In this document: positions 1 through 8,091 of the stretch, piece after piece
How the letters are laid out: every line of letters begins with the position of its first letter
Position numbering within the stretch: the stretch's first letter is position 1
Assembly: GCF_014650175.1 (NCBI RefSeq)
Contig: NZ_BMUL01000013.1
Location: 62,001 to 126,000 of the forward strand
Direction of reading: 5' to 3'
Source of the DNA: Streptomyces termitum
Lineage (GTDB): Bacteria; Actinomycetota; Actinomycetes; Streptomycetales; Streptomycetaceae
Length of the DNA: 64,000 nucleotides
Made by a program: the position numbers and the translations under genes
Notes under the pieces: generated by a model
What the model saw: only the letters and a program-made list of their open reading frames with translations
Database searches by the model: none
Told to the model about the DNA's origin: nothing

Positions 1-1
1 C

Positions 2-325
2 GACCACTACTCCCTCGTCGCCGGCTTCGTCGAGGTCGGCGACAGCCTGGAGGGCGCGGTCCGCCGCGAACTCGCCGAGGAGGCGGGCGTCACCGTCGAC
101 CGCGTCGTCTACCAGGCGTCCCAGGCGTGGCCCTTCCCCGCCGGCCTCATGGTCGGCTTCCGGGCGGTGGCCCGCACCCGGGACACCGCGGTCGACCACG
201 ACGAACTGCTCGAAGCACGCTGGTTCTCCCGCGCGGAGGTCCGCCGCCGCGCCCTCGAAGGGCCCGGCCTGGGCCCCGCCGACTCCATCGGCCACGCCCT
301 GCTGACCGCCTGGCTGGCCGAGTAG
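2..325 (+). CDS. NUDIX hydrolase, C-terminal part (NudC-like), gene starts before the window
   Basis: This is the C-terminal 107 residues of a NUDIX family diphosphohydrolase; the start lies to the left of the window. The first visible residues carry the NUDIX box, with GFVEVGDSLEGAVRREL followed directly by AEEAGV. The box matches the consensus except that the first glutamate position is Asp (GDSLEG). The box and the following QAWPFPAGLMVGF segment resemble NADH pyrophosphatase NudC (SQPWPFP.SLM), so a role in NAD(H) or NAD-capped RNA hydrolysis is likely. The zinc ribbon of NudC would lie outside the window and cannot be checked. The reading frame ends in TAG, 174 nt before the biosynthetic operon. 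Confidence 0.85.
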   Translation, partial: DHYSLVAGFVEVGDSLEGAVRRELAEEAGVTVDRVVYQASQAWPFPAGLMVGFRAVARTRDTAVDHDELLEARWFSRAEVRRRALEGPGLGPADSIGHALLTAWLAE

Positions 326-499
326 CACCGCCACCACCCCGCGCCCCGCCCCGGGGCCGTCGTGCGCGCGCCGACCCGCTCGGCGCGCCGCACCCCCTCG
401 CCCTGCCCGAAACGGGCCCGCCCGCCGCATGCCCGCCATGCCCGCGGACCCGCACGCCCGCACACCCGTATGCCCGCCCCCGAGCGAGAGTTGAGTGCC

Positions 500-1729
500 G
501 TGGAAACCATCCTGATCGTCGGCGGACGTCCCGAGACCCTGGTCAAGGCCAAGGCGCTCGGCCTGCGCGTCGTCTTCCTCCAGCACCGCGACCGCATGAT
601 GGACGGACACGTCGAAGCCTCCGACGCCCTGTTCATGGTCGACTACACCGACTGGGAGCAGACCCGCCCGATCGTCGACGCCGTCCACCAGGTCTACAAG
701 TTCACCGCCTGCGTCTCCCTCGGCGAGCAGGCCATGGAGACCGTCGGCCGCATCAACGACCGCTACGGCCTCGGCGGCACCCCCGAAGCCGTCTCCACCC
801 TCTACAAGGACAAGCTCCTCATGCGCGCCCACCTCGCCGAGCGGGGCGTCCCCAGCGCCGCCGCCGCCGAGGTCGACAGCGCCGCCGCGATCGGGGAGTT
901 CGGCCGCGAGCACGGCTACCCCGTCGTCCTCAAGCCCGTCGACAACACCGCCAGCCGGGGCGTCGTCGTCATCGAGCGCGCCGAGGACGTCGCCGCCGCC
1001 TGGGAGGACGCCGTCGGCCTGCGCCACCGCGACGACCTCGTCCTCGGCCAGTTCTTCCCCGTCGGCCGCTACATCGTCGAGGAGTACCTCGACGGCCCCG
1101 AGTACAGCGTCGAGTCCTTCTCCTTCGGCGGCCACCACGCGATCGTCGCCATCACGGAGAAGTACACCATCGGCGTCGTCGAGGACTCCCACGCGCTCCC
1201 CGCCCGCCTCTCCCCCGAGGTGGACGCCGAGGTCGCCGCCTACGTCCGCGACTTCCACACCGCCATGGGCCTGCGGGACGGCGTCGCCCACACCGAGATC
1301 AAGATCACCTCCAAGGGGCCGCGGGTCATCGAGTCCCACGACCGGCTCGGCGGCGAGCGCATCGTGGACCTCGTCATCGACGCGTACGGCATCGACCTGG
1401 AGCAGTACGCCACCGCCGCCCCCTTCGGCCTGCTGCCCGTGCTGCCCGAGCGGCCCACCGCCCGGCGCGGCGCCGCCACCGCCTTCTTCCGCGCCGTCCC
1501 CGGCGTCGTCACCGGCTTCAGCGGCACCGAGGCCGTCCTGAACGACCCCGACCTCCTCGACCTCGACGTCTTCGTCCGCCCCGGCGACCGGGTCGACGAG
1601 GTCGTCGACAACTTCGGCCGCAGCGGACAGGTCCTCACCACCGGACCCGACACCGACACCGCGTTCGCCACCGCCCACCGGCTCGCCTCCCTCATCACCG
1701 TCGAGACCACCCCGGAGCACCGCCCGTGA
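500..1729 (+). CDS. ATP-grasp ligase 1 of the amide/peptide cluster
   Basis: A 409-residue ATP-grasp protein and the first gene of the cluster operon. ATP-grasp enzymes activate a carboxylate as acyl phosphate and join it to an amine. The N-terminal part (VETILIVGGRPET) is a Rossmann-like pre-ATP-grasp domain. An ATP-binding lysine lies in YPVVLKPVD, and the metal-binding segment is TEIKITSKGPRVIESHDRLGG. In that segment the usual E-x-N-x-R is E-S-H-D-R, with Asp in place of Asn. The GTG at 500 is preferred because GAGCGAGAG lies about 10 nt upstream and the hydrophobic strand begins there; an ATG at 470 is also in frame. The stop overlaps the next start by 4 nt (GTGA), so the two are translationally coupled. 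The substrate is not known; relatives include L-amino-acid ligases and carbamoyl-phosphate-synthase-like proteins. Confidence 0.85.
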   Translation: METILIVGGRPETLVKAKALGLRVVFLQHRDRMMDGHVEASDALFMVDYTDWEQTRPIVDAVHQVYKFTACVSLGEQAMETVGRINDRYGLGGTPEAVSTLYKDKLLMRAHLAERGVPSAAAAEVDSAAAIGEFGREHGYPVVLKPVDNTASRGVVVIERAEDVAAAWEDAVGLRHRDDLVLGQFFPVGRYIVEEYLDGPEYSVESFSFGGHHAIVAITEKYTIGVVEDSHALPARLSPEVDAEVAAYVRDFHTAMGLRDGVAHTEIKITSKGPRVIESHDRLGGERIVDLVIDAYGIDLEQYATAAPFGLLPVLPERPTARRGAATAFFRAVPGVVTGFSGTEAVLNDPDLLDLDVFVRPGDRVDEVVDNFGRSGQVLTTGPDTDTAFATAHRLASLITVETTPEHRP

Positions 1730-3024
1730 CGGCCCGCGACGACCGCGCCCCCGGCGGCCCCGCCCCCGCCCACCTCGTCTTCGTCGAGTGCAACACCAGC
1801 GGCTCCGGCTTCGAGGCCCTCGCCGCCGCCAAGCGCCTCGGCCACCGCGTCTCCTTCCTCACCACCGGCCTCGCCGCCTACACCGACGGGGCCGGGGAGG
1901 GACTCGACCCCGCCCTCCTCGACCGGGTCGTGCCCTGCGACACCGACGACACCGACGCCGTCGTCGCCGCCGTCCGCGCCCTCCACCGCGAGCACCCCGT
2001 CCACGCCGTCCTCACCATGAGCGAATGGCACGTCCTCGTCACCGCCGAGGCCGCCCACCGGCTCGGCCTGGCCGGCTCCGGGCCCGAGGCCGTCGCCGCC
2101 GCCCGCGACAAGTCCCGCACCCGCCGCCTCTGCCGCGCCGCCGGCGTCCCCGTCCCCGGCTTCCGCCGCGTCGAACGCGGCGAGGCCCTCGACGAGACCG
2201 CCCTCCCGCTGCCCTGCGTCGTCAAGCCCGTCGACGAACTCCTCTCCATCGGCGTCAAGCTCTGCCACACCGCCGCCGAGGCCCGCGCCCACGTCCACCA
2301 CCTCCTGGAGGAGCGCGACCAGACCTACCGGGGCCGGGCCCGCACCCCCGCCGTCCTCGTCGAGGAGTACCTCGACGGACCCGAGTACAGCGTGGAGACC
2401 CTCACCTACGAGGGCACCACCCGGGTCCTCGCCGTCACCCGCAAACTGCTCTCCCCGCCGCCCGCCTTCGTCGAGACCGGGCACGCCGTCCCCGCCCCGC
2501 TCACCGACGAGGTCCGCGCCGCCTGCGAGAAGGTCGCCGCCGACGCCCTCGCCGCCCTCGGCTACACCTTCGGCTCCGCCCACGTCGAACTCCGCGTCAC
2601 CGCCGAAGGACCCCGGCTCATCGAGGTCAACTGCCGCCCCGGCGGCGACCGGATCACCCGCCTCGTCACCCTCGCCACCGGTGTCGAACTCGTCGCCGAA
2701 CAGATCGGCATGCACCTCGGCCGGCCGCCCGTCGCCGCCGGCCGCGCCGCCGGACGGGGCGCCGCGATCGTCTTCCTGCCCTCCGTTCCCGGCCGCGTCG
2801 ACGCGATCACCGGCACCGCCGCCGCCCGCGCCGCCGAAGGCGTCGTCGACGTCGGGATCTACGTCGCCCCCGGCACCGAGACCGGCAGCAGCGGCGACAA
2901 CACCGACCGCTTCGGCCACGTCATCGCCGTCGGCCCCACCTCCACCGTCGCCCTCGCCCGCGCCGAGGCCGCCGCCCGCACCCTCGCCCTCACCGTCGCC
3001 GCCCCCGCCGCGGCCCTGAACTGA
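1726..3024 (+). CDS. ATP-grasp ligase 2 (L-amino-acid-ligase-like)
   Basis: A 432-residue ATP-grasp protein starting at GTG inside the stop of the preceding gene. It has the pre-ATP-grasp strand HLVFVECNTSGSG and an ATP-binding lysine in LPCVVKPVD. The EEYLDGPEYSVET lid segment is almost the same as EEYLDGPEYSVES in ligase 1. The Mg-binding motif is IEVNCRPGGDRI, the canonical E-x-N-x-R-x-GG of BacD/LAL dipeptide ligases. Ligases 1 and 2 appear to be ancient duplicates that now differ in the metal loop. The likely role is dipeptide or amide bond formation during assembly of the cluster product, but the substrates cannot be read from sequence. A 107-nt GC-rich gap separates it from the next gene. 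Confidence 0.85.
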   Translation: MTARDDRAPGGPAPAHLVFVECNTSGSGFEALAAAKRLGHRVSFLTTGLAAYTDGAGEGLDPALLDRVVPCDTDDTDAVVAAVRALHREHPVHAVLTMSEWHVLVTAEAAHRLGLAGSGPEAVAAARDKSRTRRLCRAAGVPVPGFRRVERGEALDETALPLPCVVKPVDELLSIGVKLCHTAAEARAHVHHLLEERDQTYRGRARTPAVLVEEYLDGPEYSVETLTYEGTTRVLAVTRKLLSPPPAFVETGHAVPAPLTDEVRAACEKVAADALAALGYTFGSAHVELRVTAEGPRLIEVNCRPGGDRITRLVTLATGVELVAEQIGMHLGRPPVAAGRAAGRGAAIVFLPSVPGRVDAITGTAAARAAEGVVDVGIYVAPGTETGSSGDNTDRFGHVIAVGPTSTVALARAEAAARTLALTVAAPAAALN

Positions 3025-3131
3025 CCCACCGGCACCCGCCGCCCCGCACCCGCCCGCGCCCACCGGCCCCGCGCGCCCGCCCGCACCCGCCCGCGCCGGC
3101 GCGCCCCTCCGCGCCCGAACAGGAAGCCTCC

Positions 3132-4424
3132 ATGACTCCCACCTTCGTCATGCTCGAAATGCTCAACCCGATGCTGGAGGTCGCCCGCGCCGCCAAGGCC
3201 CGGGGCCTGCGCATCGTCGTCGTCAACAACACCCCGCTCCAGACCGAGGGCCCGTACGCCGTCCCCGAGGGCTTCGTCGACGAACTCGTCACCGTCGACT
3301 CCTGGGCCGACCCGCTGGAGATCGAGAAGGTCCTCCTCGACGTCCACCGCCGCCACCACGTCGTCGGCACCTACGCGGGCTTCGAGCCGGTCCTCCCGTA
3401 CGACGCCGTGCTCCGCGAACTCGCCGGACTGCCCCACACCGGCGCCGACGACCTCCGCGCCCTCCTCGACAAGAACCAGGTCCGCGACCGGCTCCGCGAG
3501 CACGGCCTCACCACCCTCGGCTCCGCCACCCTCGACGAGGCCCTCACCTGGACCGAGTGGCCCTGGGCCGGACGCGCCGTCCTCAAGCCCGCCAACGGCA
3601 CCGGCAGCGCCCTCTGCTTCATCGTCGACGGCCTCGACCAGCTGAGGAAGGCCGTCGACACCTTCGACGAGGTCGAGATCGCCCACCCCCTCATGCGGGA
3701 GTACATCACCCGCACCCGCGGCTACGTCCTGGAGGAGGAGGCCAAGGGCGAACTGCTCTCCGTCGAATCCCTCGTCTGCAAGGGCGAACCCCACCCCATC
3801 GGCCTCATGGGCCGCTACGTCCTCGCCAAGGACCCCGTCGTCGAGATGGGCTTCCAGTTCCCCTACCACCACCCCCGCGCGGCCGAGATCTTCGAGAAGG
3901 CCAAGGACATCCACCGCGTCATGGGCTTCCACAACGGCGCCACCCAGATCGAGATGATGGTCCCCGACGAGGGCCCCGTCGAACTCATCGACTTCAACCC
4001 CCGGCTGGCCGGCACCGCCTCCATGGTCCTCTTCGGCGAGGCGTACGACCGCCCCTACGCCGAACTCCTCGCCGCCCTCGGCCTCGGCGAGGACATCGAC
4101 TTCGGCTTCATCGGCGACACCGTCCGCTACGGCTCCGAGATGATCCTGCTGCCGCCGCCCGGACTCACCCGCTACGAGTCCGTCGACTTCCCCGAGCCGA
4201 CCTTCTGCCACCGCCGCTCCCGCAAGCCCGGCGACGAACTCTCCGGCCGCGCCGACCAGCTGGACGGCATCGGCATGTTCGTCATCACCGCGCCCACCGC
4301 CGCCGAACTCCACACCGCCGCCCTGCGCGCCCGGCGCGAGACCCGGGTCAACGGCGACCCCCTCGGCGACAACGAGAACAACGTCCTCGCCGCCTCCCCC
4401 CACATCGGCCGGGACCTCGCCTGA
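3132..4424 (+). CDS. ATP-grasp ligase 3
   Basis: A 430-residue ATP-grasp family protein. ATG at 3132 follows an AGGAAG ribosome-binding site. Visible elements are a pre-ATP-grasp N-terminus (TFVMLEMLNPMLEVARAAK), the ATP-contacting lysine in GRAVLKPANGTGSA, and the distal metal segment QIEMMVPDEGPVELIDFNPRLAG with the E-x-N-x-R pattern realised as ELIDFNPRLAG. The N-terminal segment CK-G-EPHPIGLMGRY and the long C-terminal part with a CHRR element differ from ligases 1 and 2, so it probably handles a different acyl donor. It is followed by ligase 4 after 26 nt. Nothing in the sequence identifies the substrate. Confidence 0.82.
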   Translation: MTPTFVMLEMLNPMLEVARAAKARGLRIVVVNNTPLQTEGPYAVPEGFVDELVTVDSWADPLEIEKVLLDVHRRHHVVGTYAGFEPVLPYDAVLRELAGLPHTGADDLRALLDKNQVRDRLREHGLTTLGSATLDEALTWTEWPWAGRAVLKPANGTGSALCFIVDGLDQLRKAVDTFDEVEIAHPLMREYITRTRGYVLEEEAKGELLSVESLVCKGEPHPIGLMGRYVLAKDPVVEMGFQFPYHHPRAAEIFEKAKDIHRVMGFHNGATQIEMMVPDEGPVELIDFNPRLAGTASMVLFGEAYDRPYAELLAALGLGEDIDFGFIGDTVRYGSEMILLPPPGLTRYESVDFPEPTFCHRRSRKPGDELSGRADQLDGIGMFVITAPTAAELHTAALRARRETRVNGDPLGDNENNVLAASPHIGRDLA

Positions 4425-4450
4425 CCACCCCCGAAGCCTGGAGCACCCCT

Positions 4451-5719
4451 GTGAAGACCGCCGTCATCCTCTCCGCCCGCGGCATGCCCATGTTCCGCCC
4501 CGACCTCGTCGAGGACCCCGACGCCAAGCGCCTCGTCCTCATCGTCTCCGAGGTCGAGTGGGCCGCCACCCCCGAGCACGTCCGGGGCTACTTCGACCGG
4601 GTGTACGTCGAGCCCTGCGCCTACGACGACCCGCCCGCCCTGCTGACCTCCGCCGTCGCCCCGGACGCCGTCCGCCGCGCCCTCAAGGAGGTCACCTCCG
4701 ACCCCGGCGCGGGCACCGTCACCCTGCACTGCTACGACGAGCTCTTCATGATGTTCGCCGCCGAACTCCGCGAGGAGTTCGGGCTCGGCGGCCCGCACCC
4801 CGCCGACATGCTCCCCTACCGCGACAAGTGCGTGATGAAGGAGAAGCTCGTCGGCTCCGGCGTCCGCTTCCCCCGCTTCCACCGCTTCGACAAGGAGCAC
4901 CACGCCCGCGACCGGGCCGGCCACTTCACCTGGATCGTCGCCGAGGTCGGCCTCCCCTTCATCCTCAAGCCGGTCGACTCCGCCGGCAGCGAGGGCGTCC
5001 GCCGGATCGACTGCCGCGCCGACTTCGCCGCCCTCCCCGAGGAGCTCGAAGGCGCCTGGGAGGTCGAGGAGTTCGTCACCGGCACCATGTACAGCGTCAA
5101 CCTGGTCACCGAGGGCGGCCGGACCGTCTTCGGCGGCGTCACCGAATACCTGGTCAACACCCTCGAAGTGGTCCAGGGCCGGGTCAACGCCGACATCAAC
5201 CTGCACGACGACGATCCCCGCGTCGCCCGCATGGTCGCCTTCGCCGAGCAGGCCCTCGACGCCCTGGGCCGCATCGACGGCTCCACCCACCTCGAACTCT
5301 TCCTCACCCCCCGGGACGAACTCGTCTTCCTGGAGGTCGGCGCCCGCTTCAAGGGCCTCGCCGGACTCGCGGCCATGCAGCGCAACTACGCCGCCGCCAT
5401 CGTCAACATGACCCTCCAGGCCGAGTCCGGGATCACCAGCCGCCCCTACCCGCACCCGCCGGAGTACTGCTTCGACGCCGTGATCCCCAAGCGGGCCGGC
5501 CACGTCGAGGCGCGCAACGAACCCGTGATCGAGAGCCCCTACGAGATCACCTGGAAGGTCCGCGAGGGCGACGAACTCGCCTCCACCGACTCGCTGTTCA
5601 CCGCCGGAGGCACCTTCCTGGTCTGGAACGAGGACTACGAGGTCCTCTACCGCGACTTCTACGCCCTCGCGGACTACCAGCCCCTCACCTACCGCCAGCC
5701 GAAGGACGAGCCCGCGTGA
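4451..5719 (+). CDS. ATP-grasp ligase 4
   Basis: A 422-residue ATP-grasp family protein starting at GTG (KTAVILSARGMPMF). The ATP-binding lysine lies in LPFILKPVDSAGSEG, the lid in EEFVTGTMYSVN, and the metal-binding end in LELFLTPRDELVFLEVGARFKGL. The usual Asn of the E-x-N-x-R motif is replaced here (E-V-G-A-R), which is seen in some divergent ATP-grasp clades and deserves a structural check. The C-terminal 100 residues form a separate domain with no motif I recognise. The TGA overlaps the GTG of the next gene by 4 nt, so it is coupled to the AsnRS-like protein and probably works in the same step or on its product. Confidence 0.82.
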   Translation: MKTAVILSARGMPMFRPDLVEDPDAKRLVLIVSEVEWAATPEHVRGYFDRVYVEPCAYDDPPALLTSAVAPDAVRRALKEVTSDPGAGTVTLHCYDELFMMFAAELREEFGLGGPHPADMLPYRDKCVMKEKLVGSGVRFPRFHRFDKEHHARDRAGHFTWIVAEVGLPFILKPVDSAGSEGVRRIDCRADFAALPEELEGAWEVEEFVTGTMYSVNLVTEGGRTVFGGVTEYLVNTLEVVQGRVNADINLHDDDPRVARMVAFAEQALDALGRIDGSTHLELFLTPRDELVFLEVGARFKGLAGLAAMQRNYAAAIVNMTLQAESGITSRPYPHPPEYCFDAVIPKRAGHVEARNEPVIESPYEITWKVREGDELASTDSLFTAGGTFLVWNEDYEVLYRDFYALADYQPLTYRQPKDEPA

Positions 5720-6708
5720 CGACCACCGCCCCCACCGCCCCCGCAGGCACCCGCGCCCACCTCACCTCGGACGCCACCCGCGCCGTCCTGCGGATCCAGC
5801 AGCGCATCCTCGCCGCCACCCGGACCCTGCTCACCGGCGACGGCTTCGCCGAACTCCTGCCGCCCGTCATCGGCCCCGTCACCGACCCCGGCGCCCGCGG
5901 CGCCAAGCAGGTCGACATCGACTACTACGGGCACCGCTGGAAGCTCATGACCAGCGGCATCCTCTACAAGCAGGCCAGCCTGCTCACCTTCGACAAGATC
6001 TTCAACGTGGCGCCCAACGTCCGCCTGGAGCCGCTGGAGACCGCCACCACCCACCGCCACCTGGTCGAGTTCCACCAGATCGACGTGGAGATCGCCGGGG
6101 CGACCCGCGAGGACGCGATGGCCGTCGCCGAGAAGGTCGTCGCGGGCGCCGCCGCCGCCGTCCTCGCCGACCTCCCCGCCGAACTCGCCCTCCTCGGCCG
6201 CGACACCGACGCGCTCGCCCGCATCGCCGAGGGCGGCTTCGGCGTCCGCCGCCACGACGAGGCCACCGCCGCCCTGCACGGACTGGGCCACCCCCAGGAC
6301 GACCACGCCGAACTCGACTGGACCGGCGAGGAACTCCTCTCCCGCCACGCCGACCGGGGCTTCTTCGTCACCGACTACCCCAAGGGCTCGCGCGGCTTCT
6401 ACGACCGCGAGGACGAGGACCGCCCCGGCGTCCTGCGCAACTTCGACCTGGTCCTCCCGGAGGGCTTCGGCGAGGTCATCAGCGGCAGCGAGCGCGAGTC
6501 CGACTACGCCCGGCTGCTCACCCGCATCCGCGAGACCGGCGAGAACCCCGCCAAGTACAAGTGGTACCTCGACCTCGCCCGCGAGGGCCTCCCGGCCAGC
6601 GCCGGCTTCGGCATCGGCCTGGAGCGCCTCACCCGCGCCGTCGCCGGACTCGACGCCGTCTGGCAGGCCACCGCCTTCCCCAAGCTGCCCGGCGTGGTGT
6701 CCCCGTGA
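5716..6708 (+). CDS. Stand-alone AsnRS/AspRS-like class II catalytic domain (asparagine-synthetase-A-type amide ligase candidate)
   Basis: A 330-residue protein that corresponds only to the catalytic core of AsnRS/AspRS; there is no N-terminal OB-fold anticodon-binding domain. The region after SGILYKQASLL matches class II motif 2 (NVRLEPLETATTHRHLVEF, with the ATP-contacting Arg). Motif 3 is present as GFGIGLERL, with the second ATP-binding Arg. Known free-standing AspRS/AsnRS-like domains include archaeal asparagine synthetase, which adenylates aspartate and transfers ammonia. By analogy this enzyme could adenylate aspartate, or 3-methylaspartate from the mutase encoded downstream, and amidate it or pass it to an amine. 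It could also load a carrier, but none is visible nearby. Both ends overlap neighbours by 4 nt, placing it firmly in the operon. Confidence 0.8.
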   Translation: MTTTAPTAPAGTRAHLTSDATRAVLRIQQRILAATRTLLTGDGFAELLPPVIGPVTDPGARGAKQVDIDYYGHRWKLMTSGILYKQASLLTFDKIFNVAPNVRLEPLETATTHRHLVEFHQIDVEIAGATREDAMAVAEKVVAGAAAAVLADLPAELALLGRDTDALARIAEGGFGVRRHDEATAALHGLGHPQDDHAELDWTGEELLSRHADRGFFVTDYPKGSRGFYDREDEDRPGVLRNFDLVLPEGFGEVISGSERESDYARLLTRIRETGENPAKYKWYLDLAREGLPASAGFGIGLERLTRAVAGLDAVWQATAFPKLPGVVSP

Positions 6709-8075
6709 CCGTCCACGCATCCGATACGGCTCCGGCGCCCGGTACGGCCCCGGAGCCCGGGGACGGCTCCGTCGCCCGGCTCTCCGCACCCGGCTGGGTG
6801 GAGGGGGCCGTGCGGGAGCGGGCACGGCGGGGCGCCGCCGCCGTCTTCCCCGACCCGGCCGGCTACGGCAGCGTGCTGCACGGCGCCCCGGCGTCCGCGC
6901 CCGCCCCCGCCGACCAGCTGGACGCGCTCCGGCTGGTGCCGCCGGTCTTCGTGCCGCACCGGCTGGAGCGGATGCTGGAGCTGGGGGAGGAGCCGCTGCC
7001 CCAGCACGTGGACCTGGAGACCGGCGTCGGCGGCTTCCGCGCCCCGCTGCCGGTGTACGTGAGCGCCTTCGGGTCCACCCGGGTCGCCGCCTCGGACCTC
7101 GGCACGGCCGTGGCCCGGCAGGCCGGCCGGCTGGGCGTCCCGATGGTCATCGGCGAGAACGTCGTCCCGGTCGGCGGCTACGGCCGGCTCGACGGGGAGC
7201 GCGCGCACGGCTCCCTGCTCGCCCGGATCACCGCCTACCGGGAGGCGGCCCGGGACACCGGCCTCGGCGGCGTCGTCGTCCAGCAGTCCACACAGGACGC
7301 CGACGCGGAGGTGTGGAACCTGGTCTACAGCGACCCCACCGCCTCCGGCCTCCTCGACGAGGGCCGCCTCGCCTTCGAACTGAAGGTGGGCCAGGGCGCC
7401 AAGCCCGGCCTCGGCGGCCTCACCCTGCTGAGCCGCTCCGACGCCGCCCGGCTCGCGGAGCAGTACCGCAGCGAGGAGCTGTACGGCCCCGGCTCCGACA
7501 CCGTCCTGCGCCACGGCACCCCCGGCACCTTCACCGAGGAGATCCTGCGCCAGCAGGTCCGCCTGATGCGCAACAACTACCCGCGCGCCCGGGTGTGGGT
7601 GAAGCTCCCGCCCGGCCGCGACGTGGGCGAGGCCGCCCGGACCGCCTGGGAGGCGGGGGCCGACGCGGTCACCGTCGACGGCGCCGAGGGCGGCAGCGGC
7701 TGGGCCCCGACCGCCTTCCTGGACCAGGTGGGGCTGCCGCTCGCCGAGTGCCTGTCCCGCGTCCCGGCCCGCGGCGGCGCGCTGCTGGCCTCCGGCCGGA
7801 TGTGGGAGGGCGGCCGGGCGGTCAAGTGCCTGGCGCTCGGCGCCCGCGCGGTCGGCCTGGGCCGGGCCGCGCTGCTGGCCGCCGACGAGGACCCCGAGGA
7901 GGGCCTGGTCCGGCTGCTGGACGCGCTCGCCCTCGAACTGCGGCTGCTGCTCAGCGCCCTCGGCAAGTACCGCCCCGGGGACCTGGCCGCCGAGGATCTG
8001 TGGCTGCCCCAGCCGCCGTTCCTCCCGGCCCCGGCCCCGGCCTTCCCTCCGTACGACCCGTTCACCACCCGCTGA
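6705..8075 (+). CDS. Glutamate-synthase-like FMN-domain protein
   Basis: A 456-residue protein resembling the FMN-binding (beta/alpha)8 domain of glutamate synthase GltB. Diagnostic stretches are KVGQGAKPGLGG (GltB has a nearly identical loop), VKLPPGRDVGEAARTAWEAG, and DGAEGGSGWAPTAFLDQVGLPL, which matches the glycine-rich flavin phosphate region. The GltB glutaminase domain and the C-terminal GXGXG helix domain are absent, and I see no CxxxxC-type cluster for the 3Fe-4S centre. Such reduced GltS-like proteins include N-methylglutamate synthase subunits and various amine-handling flavoenzymes. In this operon it could oxidise or transfer an amino group, or form a C-N bond at a 2-oxo acid. Start GTG overlaps the previous stop by 4 nt. 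Confidence 0.8.
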   Translation: MTVHASDTAPAPGTAPEPGDGSVARLSAPGWVEGAVRERARRGAAAVFPDPAGYGSVLHGAPASAPAPADQLDALRLVPPVFVPHRLERMLELGEEPLPQHVDLETGVGGFRAPLPVYVSAFGSTRVAASDLGTAVARQAGRLGVPMVIGENVVPVGGYGRLDGERAHGSLLARITAYREAARDTGLGGVVVQQSTQDADAEVWNLVYSDPTASGLLDEGRLAFELKVGQGAKPGLGGLTLLSRSDAARLAEQYRSEELYGPGSDTVLRHGTPGTFTEEILRQQVRLMRNNYPRARVWVKLPPGRDVGEAARTAWEAGADAVTVDGAEGGSGWAPTAFLDQVGLPLAECLSRVPARGGALLASGRMWEGGRAVKCLALGARAVGLGRAALLAADEDPEEGLVRLLDALALELRLLLSALGKYRPGDLAAEDLWLPQPPFLPAPAPAFPPYDPFTTR

Positions 8076-8091
8076 ACCGAGCACTGGAGAC

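Noticed and set aside
1240..3063. Long open frame on the minus strand opposite ligases 1 and 2
   Set aside because: Its product is Gly/Ala/Asp-rich with no fold-like pattern. It mirrors third-position GC bias of the real plus-strand genes, which carry clear ATP-grasp motifs.
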